A DNA stretch of 64,000 nt from 67-14 sp035502775 (GCA_035502775.1 DATJUB010000051.1:13321-77320); one strand, 5' to 3'; counted from the first letter of the stretch, positions 32,377 to 40,036 are shown. Notes: generated by a model from the letters alone, not told the origin. Numbers and translations: made by a program.

Positions 32377-33023
32377 CGGCCGGGACCGCACCAGACAATC
32401 GGATGGCACCCGAACCGGCACCGACCGAGCCGGGCGAGTTCCTCGAACGGATCATCGGCTGGCTGATCGCGATCGCCTCTCTGATCGCCTTCCTGGCGGC
32501 GGTGATCCTGATGATCGAGAAGCTGAAGCTGATCGGCGACCCCGAGTACGTGCCGACCTGTTCGATAAACCCGGTGCTCTCCTGCGGCTCGATCATGGAG
32601 AGCGAGCAGGCCGAGGCCTTCGGATTCCCGAATCCGCTGCTCGGCATCGTCGGTTTCGGCGGACTCGCGATGATCGGGGCCTCGATCGTCGCGGGAGCCC
32701 GGATCCCTCGATGGATGTGGCTGACGATCCAGGCCGGGGTCACCTTCGCCTTCGGTTTCGTCTGCTGGCTGATCTTCCAGAGCCTGTACCGGATCGAGGC
32801 GCTCTGTCCGTACTGCATGGTCGTGTGGGTCGCGGTCTTCGCGCTCTTTCTCTACACGACTCTCTTCAACTTCACGTCCGGGAACATCCCGGCGCCGAAC
32901 CGCCTGCGCTCGGCGATGAAATCAGCCGCGGGCTATCACGGGGTGATCCTGACCGCCTCGCTGCTCACGGTCGCGCTGCTGATCGCCGAGGCTTTCTGGA
33001 GCTACTGGCGCACGCTCTTTTGA
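32373..33023 (+). CDS. vitamin K epoxide reductase (VKOR) family protein
   Basis: A 216-residue membrane protein with four or five helices. It keeps the loop cysteines (PTCSINPVLSCGSIMES) and the active CPYC motif at the start of the last catalytic helix (EALCPYCMVVW). Bacterial VKORs pass electrons from DsbA-like proteins to quinone, taking the role of DsbB. GTG at 32373 overlaps the DsbA stop; ATG at 32403 is an alternative start. Together with DsbA it forms the oxidative protein-folding pair usual in actinobacteria. Confidence 0.93.
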   Translation: MTAGTAPDNRMAPEPAPTEPGEFLERIIGWLIAIASLIAFLAAVILMIEKLKLIGDPEYVPTCSINPVLSCGSIMESEQAEAFGFPNPLLGIVGFGGLAMIGASIVAGARIPRWMWLTIQAGVTFAFGFVCWLIFQSLYRIEALCPYCMVVWVAVFALFLYTTLFNFTSGNIPAPNRLRSAMKSAAGYHGVILTASLLTVALLIAEAFWSYWRTLF

Positions 33024-33046
33024 GCCGGGGGCGCACGGAAGCCAAG

Positions 33047-33063
33047 TCCTATACTTTGTAGGA
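33047..33063. promoter_or_regulatory. BlaI-type operator B
   Basis: TCCTATA-CTT-TGTAGGA, ending one base before the ATG of the lipoprotein gene. A TATACT box (33050-33055) lies inside it, 9 nt before the ATG, so bound repressor would cover the -10 box of a nearly leaderless transcript. Confidence 0.7.
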
Positions 33064-33064
33064 C

Positions 33065-33955
33065 ATGTTGATCAGATCGATCGTGGCGGCCGTGGCCTGC
33101 CTGCTGCTAGCCGGTTCGGCCTTCGGGCTCGCCGGGTGTTCCGACGACGGAGGCTCCGGGGAGGGCCGGTCCGCCGCCGCGCCGCCCTCGGAGGATCCGG
33201 GTCTGATCCACGTCCACGGGCTCGGTGTGGACCCGGCGGACGGTGCGCTGTTCGTCGCCTCGCACACGGGCCTGTTCAGGCTGCCGGCCGACGAGGATGG
33301 AGCCGAGCGGGTCGCCGACCGCTACCAGGACACGATGGCCTTCACGATCGTCGGGCCGAACCGTTTCCTCGGATCGGGACATCCCGATGCCGGCGAGGAT
33401 CTCCCGCCCTATCTGGGACTGATCGAGAGTGAGGACGCCGGGCGGAGCTGGGAAGAGGTCTCGCTGATGGGCGAGGTCGATTTCCATCTGCTGGCCGCCG
33501 CCGGGGACCGGATCTACGGGTTCGGGTCCGCCTGGGGTGGAACCGAGCCGATCTTCCTGGCCAGCGAGGACGGGGGAGAGACCTGGAGCGATCGCAAGGT
33601 CCCCGGCCCGCTGCAGAGTCTGGTCGTCTCACCCGCCGACCCCGAGAAGCTGGTCGCCTCGAGCGACCGGGAGCTTCTGGTCTCGCGAGACGGCGGAAAG
33701 CGGTGGGAGAGCCTCCGGGCCGCACCGGGACTGCTCGCCTGGCCGGATCGGGGGGAGCTTTTCCGGGCGGATGCCGAGGGCCGGATCGAGGTCAGCCGGG
33801 ACGAGGGACGCGGCTGGCGGAAGACCGGGAACCTTGGGGACGCGCCCTCGGCCTTCGGGCATGGCGACGGCCGCCTGTTCGCGGCCACACATCAGGGGTC
33901 GATCCTCGAGTCCGGAGACCGGGGATCCAGCTGGGACGTCAGATACCGGGAGTAG
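33065..33955 (+). CDS. BNR-repeat lipoprotein (F510_1955-like)
   Basis: A 296-residue protein with a lipobox (GLAGC, Cys at about 25) and a sortilin/BNR propeller: HVHGLGVDPADGALFVASHTGLFR, DTMAFTIVGPNRFLGSGHPD, LGLIESEDAGRSWEEV, LASEDGGETWSD, VSRDGGKRWESL, RGSSWDV. It closely resembles the so-called F510_1955 glycosylhydrolase family, whose function is not established. The enzyme name should be treated with caution. It probably sits on the outer face of the membrane. Operator B lies in its promoter. Confidence 0.82.
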   Translation: MLIRSIVAAVACLLLAGSAFGLAGCSDDGGSGEGRSAAAPPSEDPGLIHVHGLGVDPADGALFVASHTGLFRLPADEDGAERVADRYQDTMAFTIVGPNRFLGSGHPDAGEDLPPYLGLIESEDAGRSWEEVSLMGEVDFHLLAAAGDRIYGFGSAWGGTEPIFLASEDGGETWSDRKVPGPLQSLVVSPADPEKLVASSDRELLVSRDGGKRWESLRAAPGLLAWPDRGELFRADAEGRIEVSRDEGRGWRKTGNLGDAPSAFGHGDGRLFAATHQGSILESGDRGSSWDVRYRE

Positions 33956-34358
33956 GCCGGCGAGAGTTCGCCGGCGGCGAACGATCGAACCTCTTTCGCA
34001 GCATGAATCCGAGCCAAAGGGCGGGCAGCCAGAGGAGCATGCCGACCATCCAGAAGACGATCTGCGGATTCTCGAGACGGAGCTCATGGGAGGTCCGGTC
34101 ATCGAAGAATGGCGAGAGCAGGAGCGGCAGGACGATCACCGCGAACAGTTCCCGGCGCACCACCAGCGATCCGAGCAGGAAGAAGGGCAGGGCGATGCCG
34201 AGCGCCCGCGGCAGGTCGGTCGGACCTCCGGCCAGGACCGCGAGCACCATCGAGATGGCGAATACGAAGGTGACCGCCAGCTCGAATCTCGCCGGCCCGG
34301 GCCGTACGCCCCGGCGGGGAAGTCGCGGCTTCGGCCGGTTGTGACGGGCGACGCGCAT
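33939..34358 (-). CDS. hypothetical three-helix membrane protein
   Basis: A 139-residue protein with hydrophobic helices ELAVTFVFAISMVLAVLAGG, ALGIALPFFLLGSLVV with ELFAVIVLPLLLSPFF, and IVFWMVGMLLWLPALWLGFML. Both ends are strongly basic. I do not recognise the family. ATG at 34358 touches BlaI-type operator C (34361), which suggests co-regulation with the divergent M23 gene. The 3' end overlaps the convergent lipoprotein gene by 17 bp. Confidence 0.7.
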   Translation of the reverse strand: MRVARHNRPKPRLPRRGVRPGPARFELAVTFVFAISMVLAVLAGGPTDLPRALGIALPFFLLGSLVVRRELFAVIVLPLLLSPFFDDRTSHELRLENPQIVFWMVGMLLWLPALWLGFMLRKRFDRSPPANSRRPTPGI

Positions 34359-34360
34359 AG

Positions 34361-34377
34361 TCCTACAAGATGTCGGA
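34361..34377. promoter_or_regulatory. BlaI-type operator C
   Basis: TCCTACA-AGA-TGTCGGA, with outer bases extending to AGTCC/GGACT. It sits directly before the start codon of the minus-strand membrane protein, in the divergent region shared with the coiled-coil M23 gene. Confidence 0.68.
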
Positions 34378-34404
34378 CTCAGTTGGAGCCTGATCGGGAG
34401 GCCG

Positions 34405-34439
34405 CTCCCCTGAATCTTTCCATTCAAGAAAATGGGGAG
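34405..34439. repeat. AT-containing inverted repeat between operators C and D
   Basis: CTCCCC at 34405-34410 pairs with GGGGAG at 34434-34439, with an inner TGAAT/ATTCA pair. Its role is unclear; it could be a hairpin of one of the divergent leaders. Confidence 0.3.
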
Positions 34440-34460
34440 TCGCCGGCGGGAGGCATTCGC

Positions 34461-34477
34461 ACCTACGGTGTGTAGGA
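34461..34477. promoter_or_regulatory. BlaI-type operator D
   Basis: ACCTACG-GTG-TGTAGGA, the same spacing as sites A-C and E. It lies about 65 bp before the GTG start of the coiled-coil M23 gene. A small hairpin (GTGAG...CTCAC, 34478-34496) follows in the leader. Confidence 0.66.
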
Positions 34478-34542
34478 GTGAGTCCGAAGGGCTCACGTTT
34501 TCGATGTTCAACCCCCAGGACATACATGCTGAAGGAAAGCCC

Positions 34543-35721
34543 GTGACCCGGGCTTTCTTTCTGATCGCCTGCGTCACGTTCCTGACCATCGCCGCCTTCT
34601 GGCCGGGCGGCAGCGACGCGGCCCCCTCGGCACAGGAGAAGCTCGACGCCGCGGAATCGAAGATCGCCGCCGGCAAGGACCGCGAGCAGGTGCTCACGTC
34701 GGAGATCGAGGAGTACGGCGACCAGATCGCCGCACTCGAGGGCCAGGTCTCCGGGCTCCGGCAGCGGGAAGCGGTGGTGGAGAGCGAGCTTCGGGACAAA
34801 CAGGCCGAGCTGGATGCCGCGGTCCGGGAGCTCGAGAAAGCGATCATTCGGCTCAGGGTGCAGCGGCAGCGCCTGAAACGTGCACTCGCCGGCCTGAAGC
34901 GGAGCCTCGTCTCGATCTACATGGCCGGTACTCCGGACATCGCGTCGCTCGCGCTGGCCGCCGAAGATTTCGGGGATCTGGTCACGGCGGGCGAGTATCT
35001 CGAGTCGATCCAGAATCAGAGCGAAAATCTCGCCGAGCGGGTTCGCGGGCTGAGAGACGAGGCGCGCGAAACGGTCGAGGTGCAGCGAGAATCGAAACGG
35101 ATCATCGAGACCGCCCGCGACGAGATCGCGAGCCGGGAGAGCCGGCTGGAAGCGACCCGGACCTCGCTCGAGTCCCGCCAGGCGACCCTGGCATCGACCC
35201 AGGGGGAGCGTGAGGAGCTGCTGAGCGGTGTGCGCGGCGAGATCAACCACCAGGAGGAGATGGCCGCCGACCTCAGGGCGCAGTTGGAGAAGACCATCGC
35301 CGAGGCGTCCTCGTCCAGCGGGGAGCCCACCGGAAGCTCAACCGGGACCGGGAGCATGATCTGGCCGGTCGACGGCGTGCTGTCCTCACCGTTCGGTCCT
35401 CGCTGGGGGAGGATCCACGAGGGAATCGACATCTCCGCGGCGGGTGGCACTCCGATCAAGGCGGCTGATTCCGGCACGGTCATCCTCATGCAGTCGGAGG
35501 CCGAGAGCGGCGGGTACGGCAACTACACCTGCGTCGATCACGGCGCCGGCCTCACGACCTGCTACGCCCACCAGTCGGCGTTCGGGACGTCCTCCGGGGC
35601 GAGCGTCAGCCGGGGCGAGGTGATCGGATACGTCGGCAATACGGGCAACAGCTTCGGTGACCACCTTCACTTCGAAGTCCGGATCGACGGTGTGGCCCAG
35701 GATCCACTCGGCTACCTCTGA
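34543..35721 (+). CDS. M23 peptidase with N-terminal coiled coil (EnvC/NlpD-like)
   Basis: A 392-residue secreted protein. GTG at 34543 follows GAAGGAAAG and opens a signal peptide (AFFLIACVTFLTIAAFWPGG). A coiled coil runs from about 25 to 250 (KLDAAESKIAAGKDREQVL..., REEVESELRDKQAELD-like heptads). A lysostaphin-type domain follows: HEGIDIS holds the zinc His and Asp, and HLHFEVRIDG the catalytic HxH pair. The coiled-coil/M23 layout is that of cell-division hydrolase activators, but all catalytic residues are present, so it may cut peptidoglycan itself. Operators C and D precede it. Confidence 0.9.
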   Translation: MTRAFFLIACVTFLTIAAFWPGGSDAAPSAQEKLDAAESKIAAGKDREQVLTSEIEEYGDQIAALEGQVSGLRQREAVVESELRDKQAELDAAVRELEKAIIRLRVQRQRLKRALAGLKRSLVSIYMAGTPDIASLALAAEDFGDLVTAGEYLESIQNQSENLAERVRGLRDEARETVEVQRESKRIIETARDEIASRESRLEATRTSLESRQATLASTQGEREELLSGVRGEINHQEEMAADLRAQLEKTIAEASSSSGEPTGSSTGTGSMIWPVDGVLSSPFGPRWGRIHEGIDISAAGGTPIKAADSGTVILMQSEAESGGYGNYTCVDHGAGLTTCYAHQSAFGTSSGASVSRGEVIGYVGNTGNSFGDHLHFEVRIDGVAQDPLGYL

Positions 35722-35796
35722 CCGGGATCGGTCCCCGGTCCCGTCTACCATTGCGACGGCGGAACCGGTCACGGCCGGTTCCGGATAGGAGCGACC

Positions 35797-36195
35797 ATCC
35801 CGAAACAGAGAAACAACTCCGACATTCGCGGCGATCTCCAGGCGGAGATCATGACCGCCGTCTGGAAGCTGGGCGAAGCGACGGTCGAGCAGGTGCGCTC
35901 GGAGTTGCCGGCCGACGGCCGGCCCGCCTACAACACGGTTCAGACGGTGCTCAACCGCCTGGAAGCGCGCAAGATGCTCGTCCGCACGAAGAATGGACGC
36001 GCTCACGTCTACGAGCCTTCGCTGAACGAGTCCGAGTTCGTGACGCGGTCGCTGGGTGAGCGTCTGGCCGAGGCGTCGCCGGATGCCCGCCGTCTCGCCC
36101 TGCTCAACCTCGTCGACGCGCTGGAGCCCGGCGAGGTCGACGAGATCGCCGAGAGGGCAAGGCAGATCCAGGCCCGCCGAGGCAGTCCGGAGTGA
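35797..36195 (+). CDS. BlaI/MecI-family repressor 2 (probable ATC start)
   Basis: A 132-residue repressor. RGDLQAEIMTAVWKLGEATVEQVRSEL and AYNTVQTVLNRLEARKMLVRTKNGRAHVYEP form the winged helix. The only canonical start in frame is ATG 35851, which would delete most of helix 1. AGGAG at 35787-35791 stands 5 nt before ATC 35797, which would restore the normal N-terminus, so I place the start there. No ATG, GTG, TTG or CTG lies between. It overlaps M56 protease 2 by 4 bp and probably binds the same operator family as BlaI 1. Confidence 0.82.
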   Translation: MPKQRNNSDIRGDLQAEIMTAVWKLGEATVEQVRSELPADGRPAYNTVQTVLNRLEARKMLVRTKNGRAHVYEPSLNESEFVTRSLGERLAEASPDARRLALLNLVDALEPGEVDEIAERARQIQARRGSPE

Positions 36196-37142
36196 GCTCG
36201 GTGTTCGCCGCCGCGGCGATCGCGCTGGCGATTTCCGCGGCCGGCCGCCTGCTGCCGCTCGAACGGGTCGCGGCCCCGACCGCGATCGCCTTCTGGCTCT
36301 GTGTTCTGGCCGTCGGCGCGATCACGACCGTAGCGGCGGCGACCTTGGCCATCGTCTATCTGCCGGAAACCGCGATCTATGCGATCGTCACCGAGTTCTG
36401 CGTCCACGTGACTCTTCCGGTGATCTCGCCGCATGTCGGCTTTTCCGGACATGCGGCGATCCACGCGGCGATGGCGTTGCCGGTGCTGGGGATCCTCGCC
36501 TCCCTGCTCTGGCTGATGTCGCGCCTCACCAACGGCTGGTGGGAACTGCGTTCCCGCCTGCGCGGCTCCCTCCGGACGGCCCGGGGAGTGACCCTGATCG
36601 AGGACGACGAGATCGTGATCGGGGTCTCTCCACTCGGCCGATCGCGAATCGTGGTCTCCGATACGGCCATCCGGGTACTGGACCCGGGTGAGCTCCAGGC
36701 CGGGCTCAGCCACGAGGCCGGCCACATCCGCCGCGGGCATCGCTCGATCCTGCTGCTTTCCGGAATGCTGGTGGCCGTCGGGTTCGCCTTCCCGGGAACC
36801 CGCCGCGCGCAGCGGAGTCTCCGGCAGGCGCTGGAGCGGGACGCCGACGCGTACGCGGTCCGCCAGACCCGGGACCCACTCGCTCTCGCCAGCGCGATCT
36901 GCAAGGCGGCGGTCGGCCCCGGTCCGGCCGGCGGCCTGGGTCTGGCCGGCGGTGCGGTCAGCCGGCGGCTCGATTATCTGGACGGCGGCCTGACCCTGGC
37001 GGGACCGGCGGTGCGCTGGTCGATGCGGCTGGTCACCTCGATCTTCGCCCTGGCGACGGTTCTGTTCGCCGCGGCCGTCCTGGCCTGGATGGCCGAGGCT
37101 CCCGGACTGGGTCACGTCTGGTCGCTCAACGGCATCTGTTAG
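36192..37142 (+). CDS. M56/M48-like membrane metalloprotease 2
   Basis: A 316-residue protein starting at GTG 36192. Transmembrane helices are at about 3-20, 32-55, 60-80, 88-112 and 275-300. The zinc motif is HEAGH (LQAGLSHEAGHIRRGH), with the downstream acidic ligand in ERDADAYAV. The domain order helices-protease-helix matches the BlaR1/M56 group without a sensor domain. Coupled to BlaI 2, it is its likely protease partner, an arrangement mirrored by the pair at 30451-31676. Confidence 0.87.
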   Translation: MSSVFAAAAIALAISAAGRLLPLERVAAPTAIAFWLCVLAVGAITTVAAATLAIVYLPETAIYAIVTEFCVHVTLPVISPHVGFSGHAAIHAAMALPVLGILASLLWLMSRLTNGWWELRSRLRGSLRTARGVTLIEDDEIVIGVSPLGRSRIVVSDTAIRVLDPGELQAGLSHEAGHIRRGHRSILLLSGMLVAVGFAFPGTRRAQRSLRQALERDADAYAVRQTRDPLALASAICKAAVGPGPAGGLGLAGGAVSRRLDYLDGGLTLAGPAVRWSMRLVTSIFALATVLFAAAVLAWMAEAPGLGHVWSLNGIC

Positions 37143-37168
37143 CTCCAGCGGCGCTGGATTCTTAACGC

Positions 37169-37185
37169 TCCTACATGACGTCGGA
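37169..37185. promoter_or_regulatory. BlaI-type operator E
   Basis: TCCTACA-TGA-CGTCGGA, flanked by CGCTCC/GGAGCG outer arms (37166-37188). A TAATAT -10 box lies at 37195-37200, so the site covers the -35 region of the promoter that feeds the c-di-AMP riboswitch and M23 gene. Confidence 0.68.
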
Positions 37186-37200
37186 GCGATTCGCTAATAT

Positions 37201-37352
37201 TTCGCTAACAAATCACAACGGCCGAATCCGGACGAACCGTCCGGATCGGGGGACCCAATCCAGACCGCCCAGGCGGTCATGGGGCGAATCGGATCCAGAT
37301 GATCCGCAGCGCGACTCTTTCAGCGCGAGCCCGACAGCTAACCCCGTAGGCC
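37201..37352 (+). promoter_or_regulatory. c-di-AMP riboswitch (ydaO/yuaA type)
   Basis: The leader carries the conserved blocks in order: GGCCGAATCC at 37220, CGGATCGGGGGACCCAAT, then GGGGCGAATCGGATC. It closes with GCGAGCCCGACAGCTAACCCCGTAGGCC, whose GGCC (37349-37352) pairs with the opening GGCC region. This is the ydaO motif, which in actinobacteria typically sits before cell-wall hydrolase genes and turns them off when c-di-AMP is high. The ribosome binding site of the M23 gene lies only about 10 nt downstream. Confidence 0.92.
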
Positions 37353-37368
37353 AGAAGAGAGAGACCAC

Positions 37369-37938
37369 GTGTTCCGATTCAGTTCGTTCAAGACCTTCGC
37401 CCTGTTCATGGTGGCGGTCGCGCTCACGTTCTGGGGCTTCTTCACTCTGGGAGTCCAGGCCGCACACAGCGCAAACTCCTCCGGCGGAATCAGCATCGGC
37501 AGCACCGGATCGGGCACAGTGGGCAGCGACGGCGTCTTTCCGGTGAAGGCCCGGGTTTCGTGGGGCGACGGACTCGGAGCCGGCCGGGGCCACCAGGGGC
37601 AGGATCTGATGGCGAGCTGCAAGCGCCGGATCGTCGCCTCGAAGGCGGGCCGGGTCCGGCTGGTCGACTACCAGGCTTCCGGTGCCGGAAACTACGTGGT
37701 GATCAGGGGAACGGACTCGAAGTTCGACTACGTCTACATGCACATGATCAAACGGCCCCGGGTCAAGCAGGGTCAGAGGGTGCGAGCCGGGCAGCTGCTC
37801 GGACTGGTCGGCAGCACGGGCCGCTCCAGTGCCTGCCACCTGCACTTCGAGATGTGGACGCGGCCTGGCTGGTACCGCGGGGGAGACGTGAGCGACCCGA
37901 CTCCCTATCTGAAGAAATGGAAACGCGCCGGCAACTGA
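37369..37938 (+). CDS. M23 family peptidoglycan peptidase
   Basis: A 189-residue secreted enzyme starting at GTG 37369. The N-terminal signal segment is FALFMVAVALTFWGFFTLGVQAAHS. The lysostaphin-type domain begins at about 55: RGHQGQDLM holds the zinc His and Asp, YVYMHM the middle His, and CHLHFEMWT the HxH pair. It probably cleaves peptide cross-bridges in the wall. It is under both operator E and the c-di-AMP riboswitch. The short length and lack of binding modules mean activity is probably limited by expression. Confidence 0.92.
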   Translation: MFRFSSFKTFALFMVAVALTFWGFFTLGVQAAHSANSSGGISIGSTGSGTVGSDGVFPVKARVSWGDGLGAGRGHQGQDLMASCKRRIVASKAGRVRLVDYQASGAGNYVVIRGTDSKFDYVYMHMIKRPRVKQGQRVRAGQLLGLVGSTGRSSACHLHFEMWTRPGWYRGGDVSDPTPYLKKWKRAGN

Positions 37939-37962
37939 GCCGGCAACTCCGGGATCGGGTAT

Positions 37963-37990
37963 GAATGATCTCCCCGACAGAGATTCATTC
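37963..37990 (+). terminator. hairpin between M23 and cupredoxin-like genes
   Basis: GAATGATCTC (37963-37972) pairs with GAGATTCATTC (37980-37990) with one bulged base and a 7-nt loop, followed by a few T residues. It may end the M23 transcript or act as an operator for the next gene. Confidence 0.45.
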
Positions 37991-38016
37991 GACCTTTCCC
38001 GAGGAGAGCACAGCAG

Positions 38017-38457
38017 ATGAAGTCCGGCCGCAACCCACTCATTCTCGCCGCGATCCTGATCGTCGCCGCGGTCGCCCTGTTCCTGGTGCTGAAACCCGGT
38101 GATTCGGGCGATGACGCGCCGGTGGTCACCAATTCCGCGACCGGGCCGCAGCAGACGAAGCCCGCCGGCAAGGCCGCGAGCAAGCCCGAGCCGGCCCCCG
38201 TCCCGACCGTGATCGTCAAGAACGGCGAGCCGGTCGACGGCGTGCTCGGGATCGAGGTCGACCAGGGCGACCGGATCACCTTCAAGGTCGAATCGGACGT
38301 CGACGAGGAGATCCATGTCCACGGGTTCGACATCAGCAAGGACGTCGCCGCCGGAGGCAGCTCAACGCTCTCCTTCAAGGCGGACATCACCGGCATCTAC
38401 GAGGCCGAGCTGGAGCATTCCGGAGTTCCGATCGTGAAACTCCAGATCAATCCCTAG
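38017..38457 (+). CDS. membrane-anchored cupredoxin-fold protein
   Basis: A 146-residue protein with one N-terminal helix (PLILAAILIVAAVALFLVL) and a Pro/Lys-rich linker. A cupredoxin-like beta-sandwich follows (GVLGIEVDQGDRITFKVESDVDEEIHVHGFDISKDV...YEAELEHSGVPIVKLQI). Histidines in IHVHGF and LEHSG are present, but there is no cysteine, so a type 1 copper site is not supported. It resembles Cupredoxin_1/EfeO-type domains. AGGAG lies upstream of ATG 38017. It may follow the M23 gene in one transcript. Confidence 0.75.
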   Translation: MKSGRNPLILAAILIVAAVALFLVLKPGDSGDDAPVVTNSATGPQQTKPAGKAASKPEPAPVPTVIVKNGEPVDGVLGIEVDQGDRITFKVESDVDEEIHVHGFDISKDVAAGGSSTLSFKADITGIYEAELEHSGVPIVKLQINP

Positions 38458-39434
38458 CCGGAAGGCAGGGACCTGAGGGCCGGGGACAGCTCGGTGGCGA
38501 GCAGCTCGAGGTGACGCTCGACCAGGTCGTCCGGCATGCCCGCGATCGATCCCCAGAAGTAGATGTGGGCGACCGGCATCGAGAGTAGCCACGGCCGCAG
38601 CCGCTCCGCCGCCTCCTCCGGGGTGACCACGTCGAATCGGGGCAGCACCGGGGGTCCGGTCGTCGAGCGCAGGTCGTCCGGATCGGTGCTGGGGAGGGGC
38701 GGGCCGGCCCGCCCCTCGGACTTGTACTCGAAGTAGGTCCGCCATTGGTGTTCCAGATGCCTCTTGATCCGCGGCCAGTCCCGCTCGGGATCGTCGGAGA
38801 GGATGAAGTTCGCGCAGCCACCCATCCTCGCGGTGTCCGGATCGTGCCCGTGAGATGAGAGAGCCTCCCGGTAGGGACCAAGCAGTTCCGGCTTCAAGGT
38901 GAGCAGCCCCTCCCCGAGGCGCCCCGCGATCCTGGCGCCGCGGGGGCCTTCCCCGCCGATCCAGATCGGGACCCGCGGCTGGACCGGCGGCGGTGTCGCC
39001 CCGCCTGAGTCCCAGAGCCGCCGGACCTCGGTGGCCGTCGCCTCCAGGTCTTCGAACCGCCCTTTCCCGTCGACTCCGTAGGCCCGCCACTCCGGAATGC
39101 GGTAGCCGGCCCCGAGGCCCAGCTCGAGTCGGCCGCCACTGAGAATGTCGACCAGCGCCGCCTGTTCGGCGATGTCGATCGCCGGGCGGAGCTTGGCCTG
39201 CATGATCGCCGTGCCGATCGTCATCGATTCGGTCCGTGACGCGATGGCGGCCGCGAAGGTGAGAGGCTGGCTCAGGTAGCCGTCGGAGAAGAGGTGATGC
39301 TCGGTCAGCCACACCGAATCGATCCCGAGTCTCTCGGCCCGGGCCAATCTCTCCAGCCAATCTTCGTAGAGGACATGCCAGTCTCGCTGCCATTCCGGGG
39401 GATTGCGCATGTCCAGAAACAGGCCGACTTTCAC
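38454..39434 (-). CDS. LLM-class flavin/F420-dependent oxidoreductase
   Basis: A 326-residue TIM-barrel protein of the bacterial luciferase family: MKVGLFLDMRNPPEW, ERLGIDSVWLTEHHLFSDGYLSQPLTFAAAIASRT, then AIMQAKLRPAIDIAEQAALVDILSGGRLELGLGAGYR. In actinobacteria such proteins often use F420H2 in place of FMNH2. The substrate is unknown. It overlaps the convergent cupredoxin gene by 4 bp. Confidence 0.9.
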   Translation of the reverse strand: MKVGLFLDMRNPPEWQRDWHVLYEDWLERLARAERLGIDSVWLTEHHLFSDGYLSQPLTFAAAIASRTESMTIGTAIMQAKLRPAIDIAEQAALVDILSGGRLELGLGAGYRIPEWRAYGVDGKGRFEDLEATATEVRRLWDSGGATPPPVQPRVPIWIGGEGPRGARIAGRLGEGLLTLKPELLGPYREALSSHGHDPDTARMGGCANFILSDDPERDWPRIKRHLEHQWRTYFEYKSEGRAGPPLPSTDPDDLRSTTGPPVLPRFDVVTPEEAAERLRPWLLSMPVAHIYFWGSIAGMPDDLVERHLELLATELSPALRSLPSG

Positions 39435-39529
39435 GATCCCCAGGTTAGGGCCTCGCGGTGCCGGATGCCGCGGTTTTCTGTCACAAGAATCGACTCCGGG
39501 GATCGTCCTCCCCGGAATACGCTCGGCCG

Positions 39530-40036
39530 ATGTCGAACCTCTCGGCCGAAGAATTCAGGGCGATCAAGCGGCTGGTTGATCGCCTCGGGATCGCCGATCT
39601 CATGTACGAGTACTGCTCCCGCTGCGATCTCAACGATCCCGACGGGATCGCGGCCTGCTTCACCGAGGACTGCCTGACCGACTACGGCCCCGGACCGGGA
39701 CAGCCCACCCGGGGACGATCGGTCCGCCGGAGCGAGGCCGCCCGGGACCTGTCCCTGTTCGAGGCGACCAGCCATCTCCTCTCGAACGTCCGCATCTCGT
39801 TCGAAGACGATGACCGGGCCCAGGTGCGGAGCGTCGTCCATGCCTGGCACCGGCCGAAGGACTCCGATGCGGCCTGGAATCTCCACGGCCAGTACCACGA
39901 CGTGGTCGTACGCACCGAAGCGGGCTGGAGGATCGCCGAACGCAAGCTGGTCGTGGTCTCGGCGGAGGGCTTCCCGGCCGAGTGGTCCTTTCACCGGATC
40001 GACCGGCTCGCCTCGGAGGAGCATTCCCGGGGCTAG
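39530..40036 (+). CDS. NTF2/SnoaL-like domain protein
   Basis: A 168-residue protein of the SnoaL_4 kind: LVDRLGIADLMYEYCSRCDLNDPDGIAACFTEDCLTDYG, then ATSHLLSNVRISF, and a closing strand WRIAERKLVVVSAEGFP. The cone-shaped fold includes hydratases, isomerases and dehydratases as well as non-catalytic members. ATG at 39530 was chosen; the frame is open upstream without family similarity. The possible Asp/His pair (DLNDPD, SHLLSN) is typical of the group, but no activity can be named. Confidence 0.82.
   Translation: MSNLSAEEFRAIKRLVDRLGIADLMYEYCSRCDLNDPDGIAACFTEDCLTDYGPGPGQPTRGRSVRRSEAARDLSLFEATSHLLSNVRISFEDDDRAQVRSVVHAWHRPKDSDAAWNLHGQYHDVVVRTEAGWRIAERKLVVVSAEGFPAEWSFHRIDRLASEEHSRG

Noticed and set aside
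33065..33955. Calling the BNR lipoprotein a sialidase or glycoside hydrolase
   Set aside because: BNR/sortilin repeats are present but no Arg triad or acid/base residues of sialidases could be identified.
34432..34542. Longer start of the coiled-coil M23 protein (34432 or ATG 34504)
   Set aside because: These codons overlap operator D and the leader hairpin; the GTG at 34543 has a ribosome binding site and directly opens the signal peptide.
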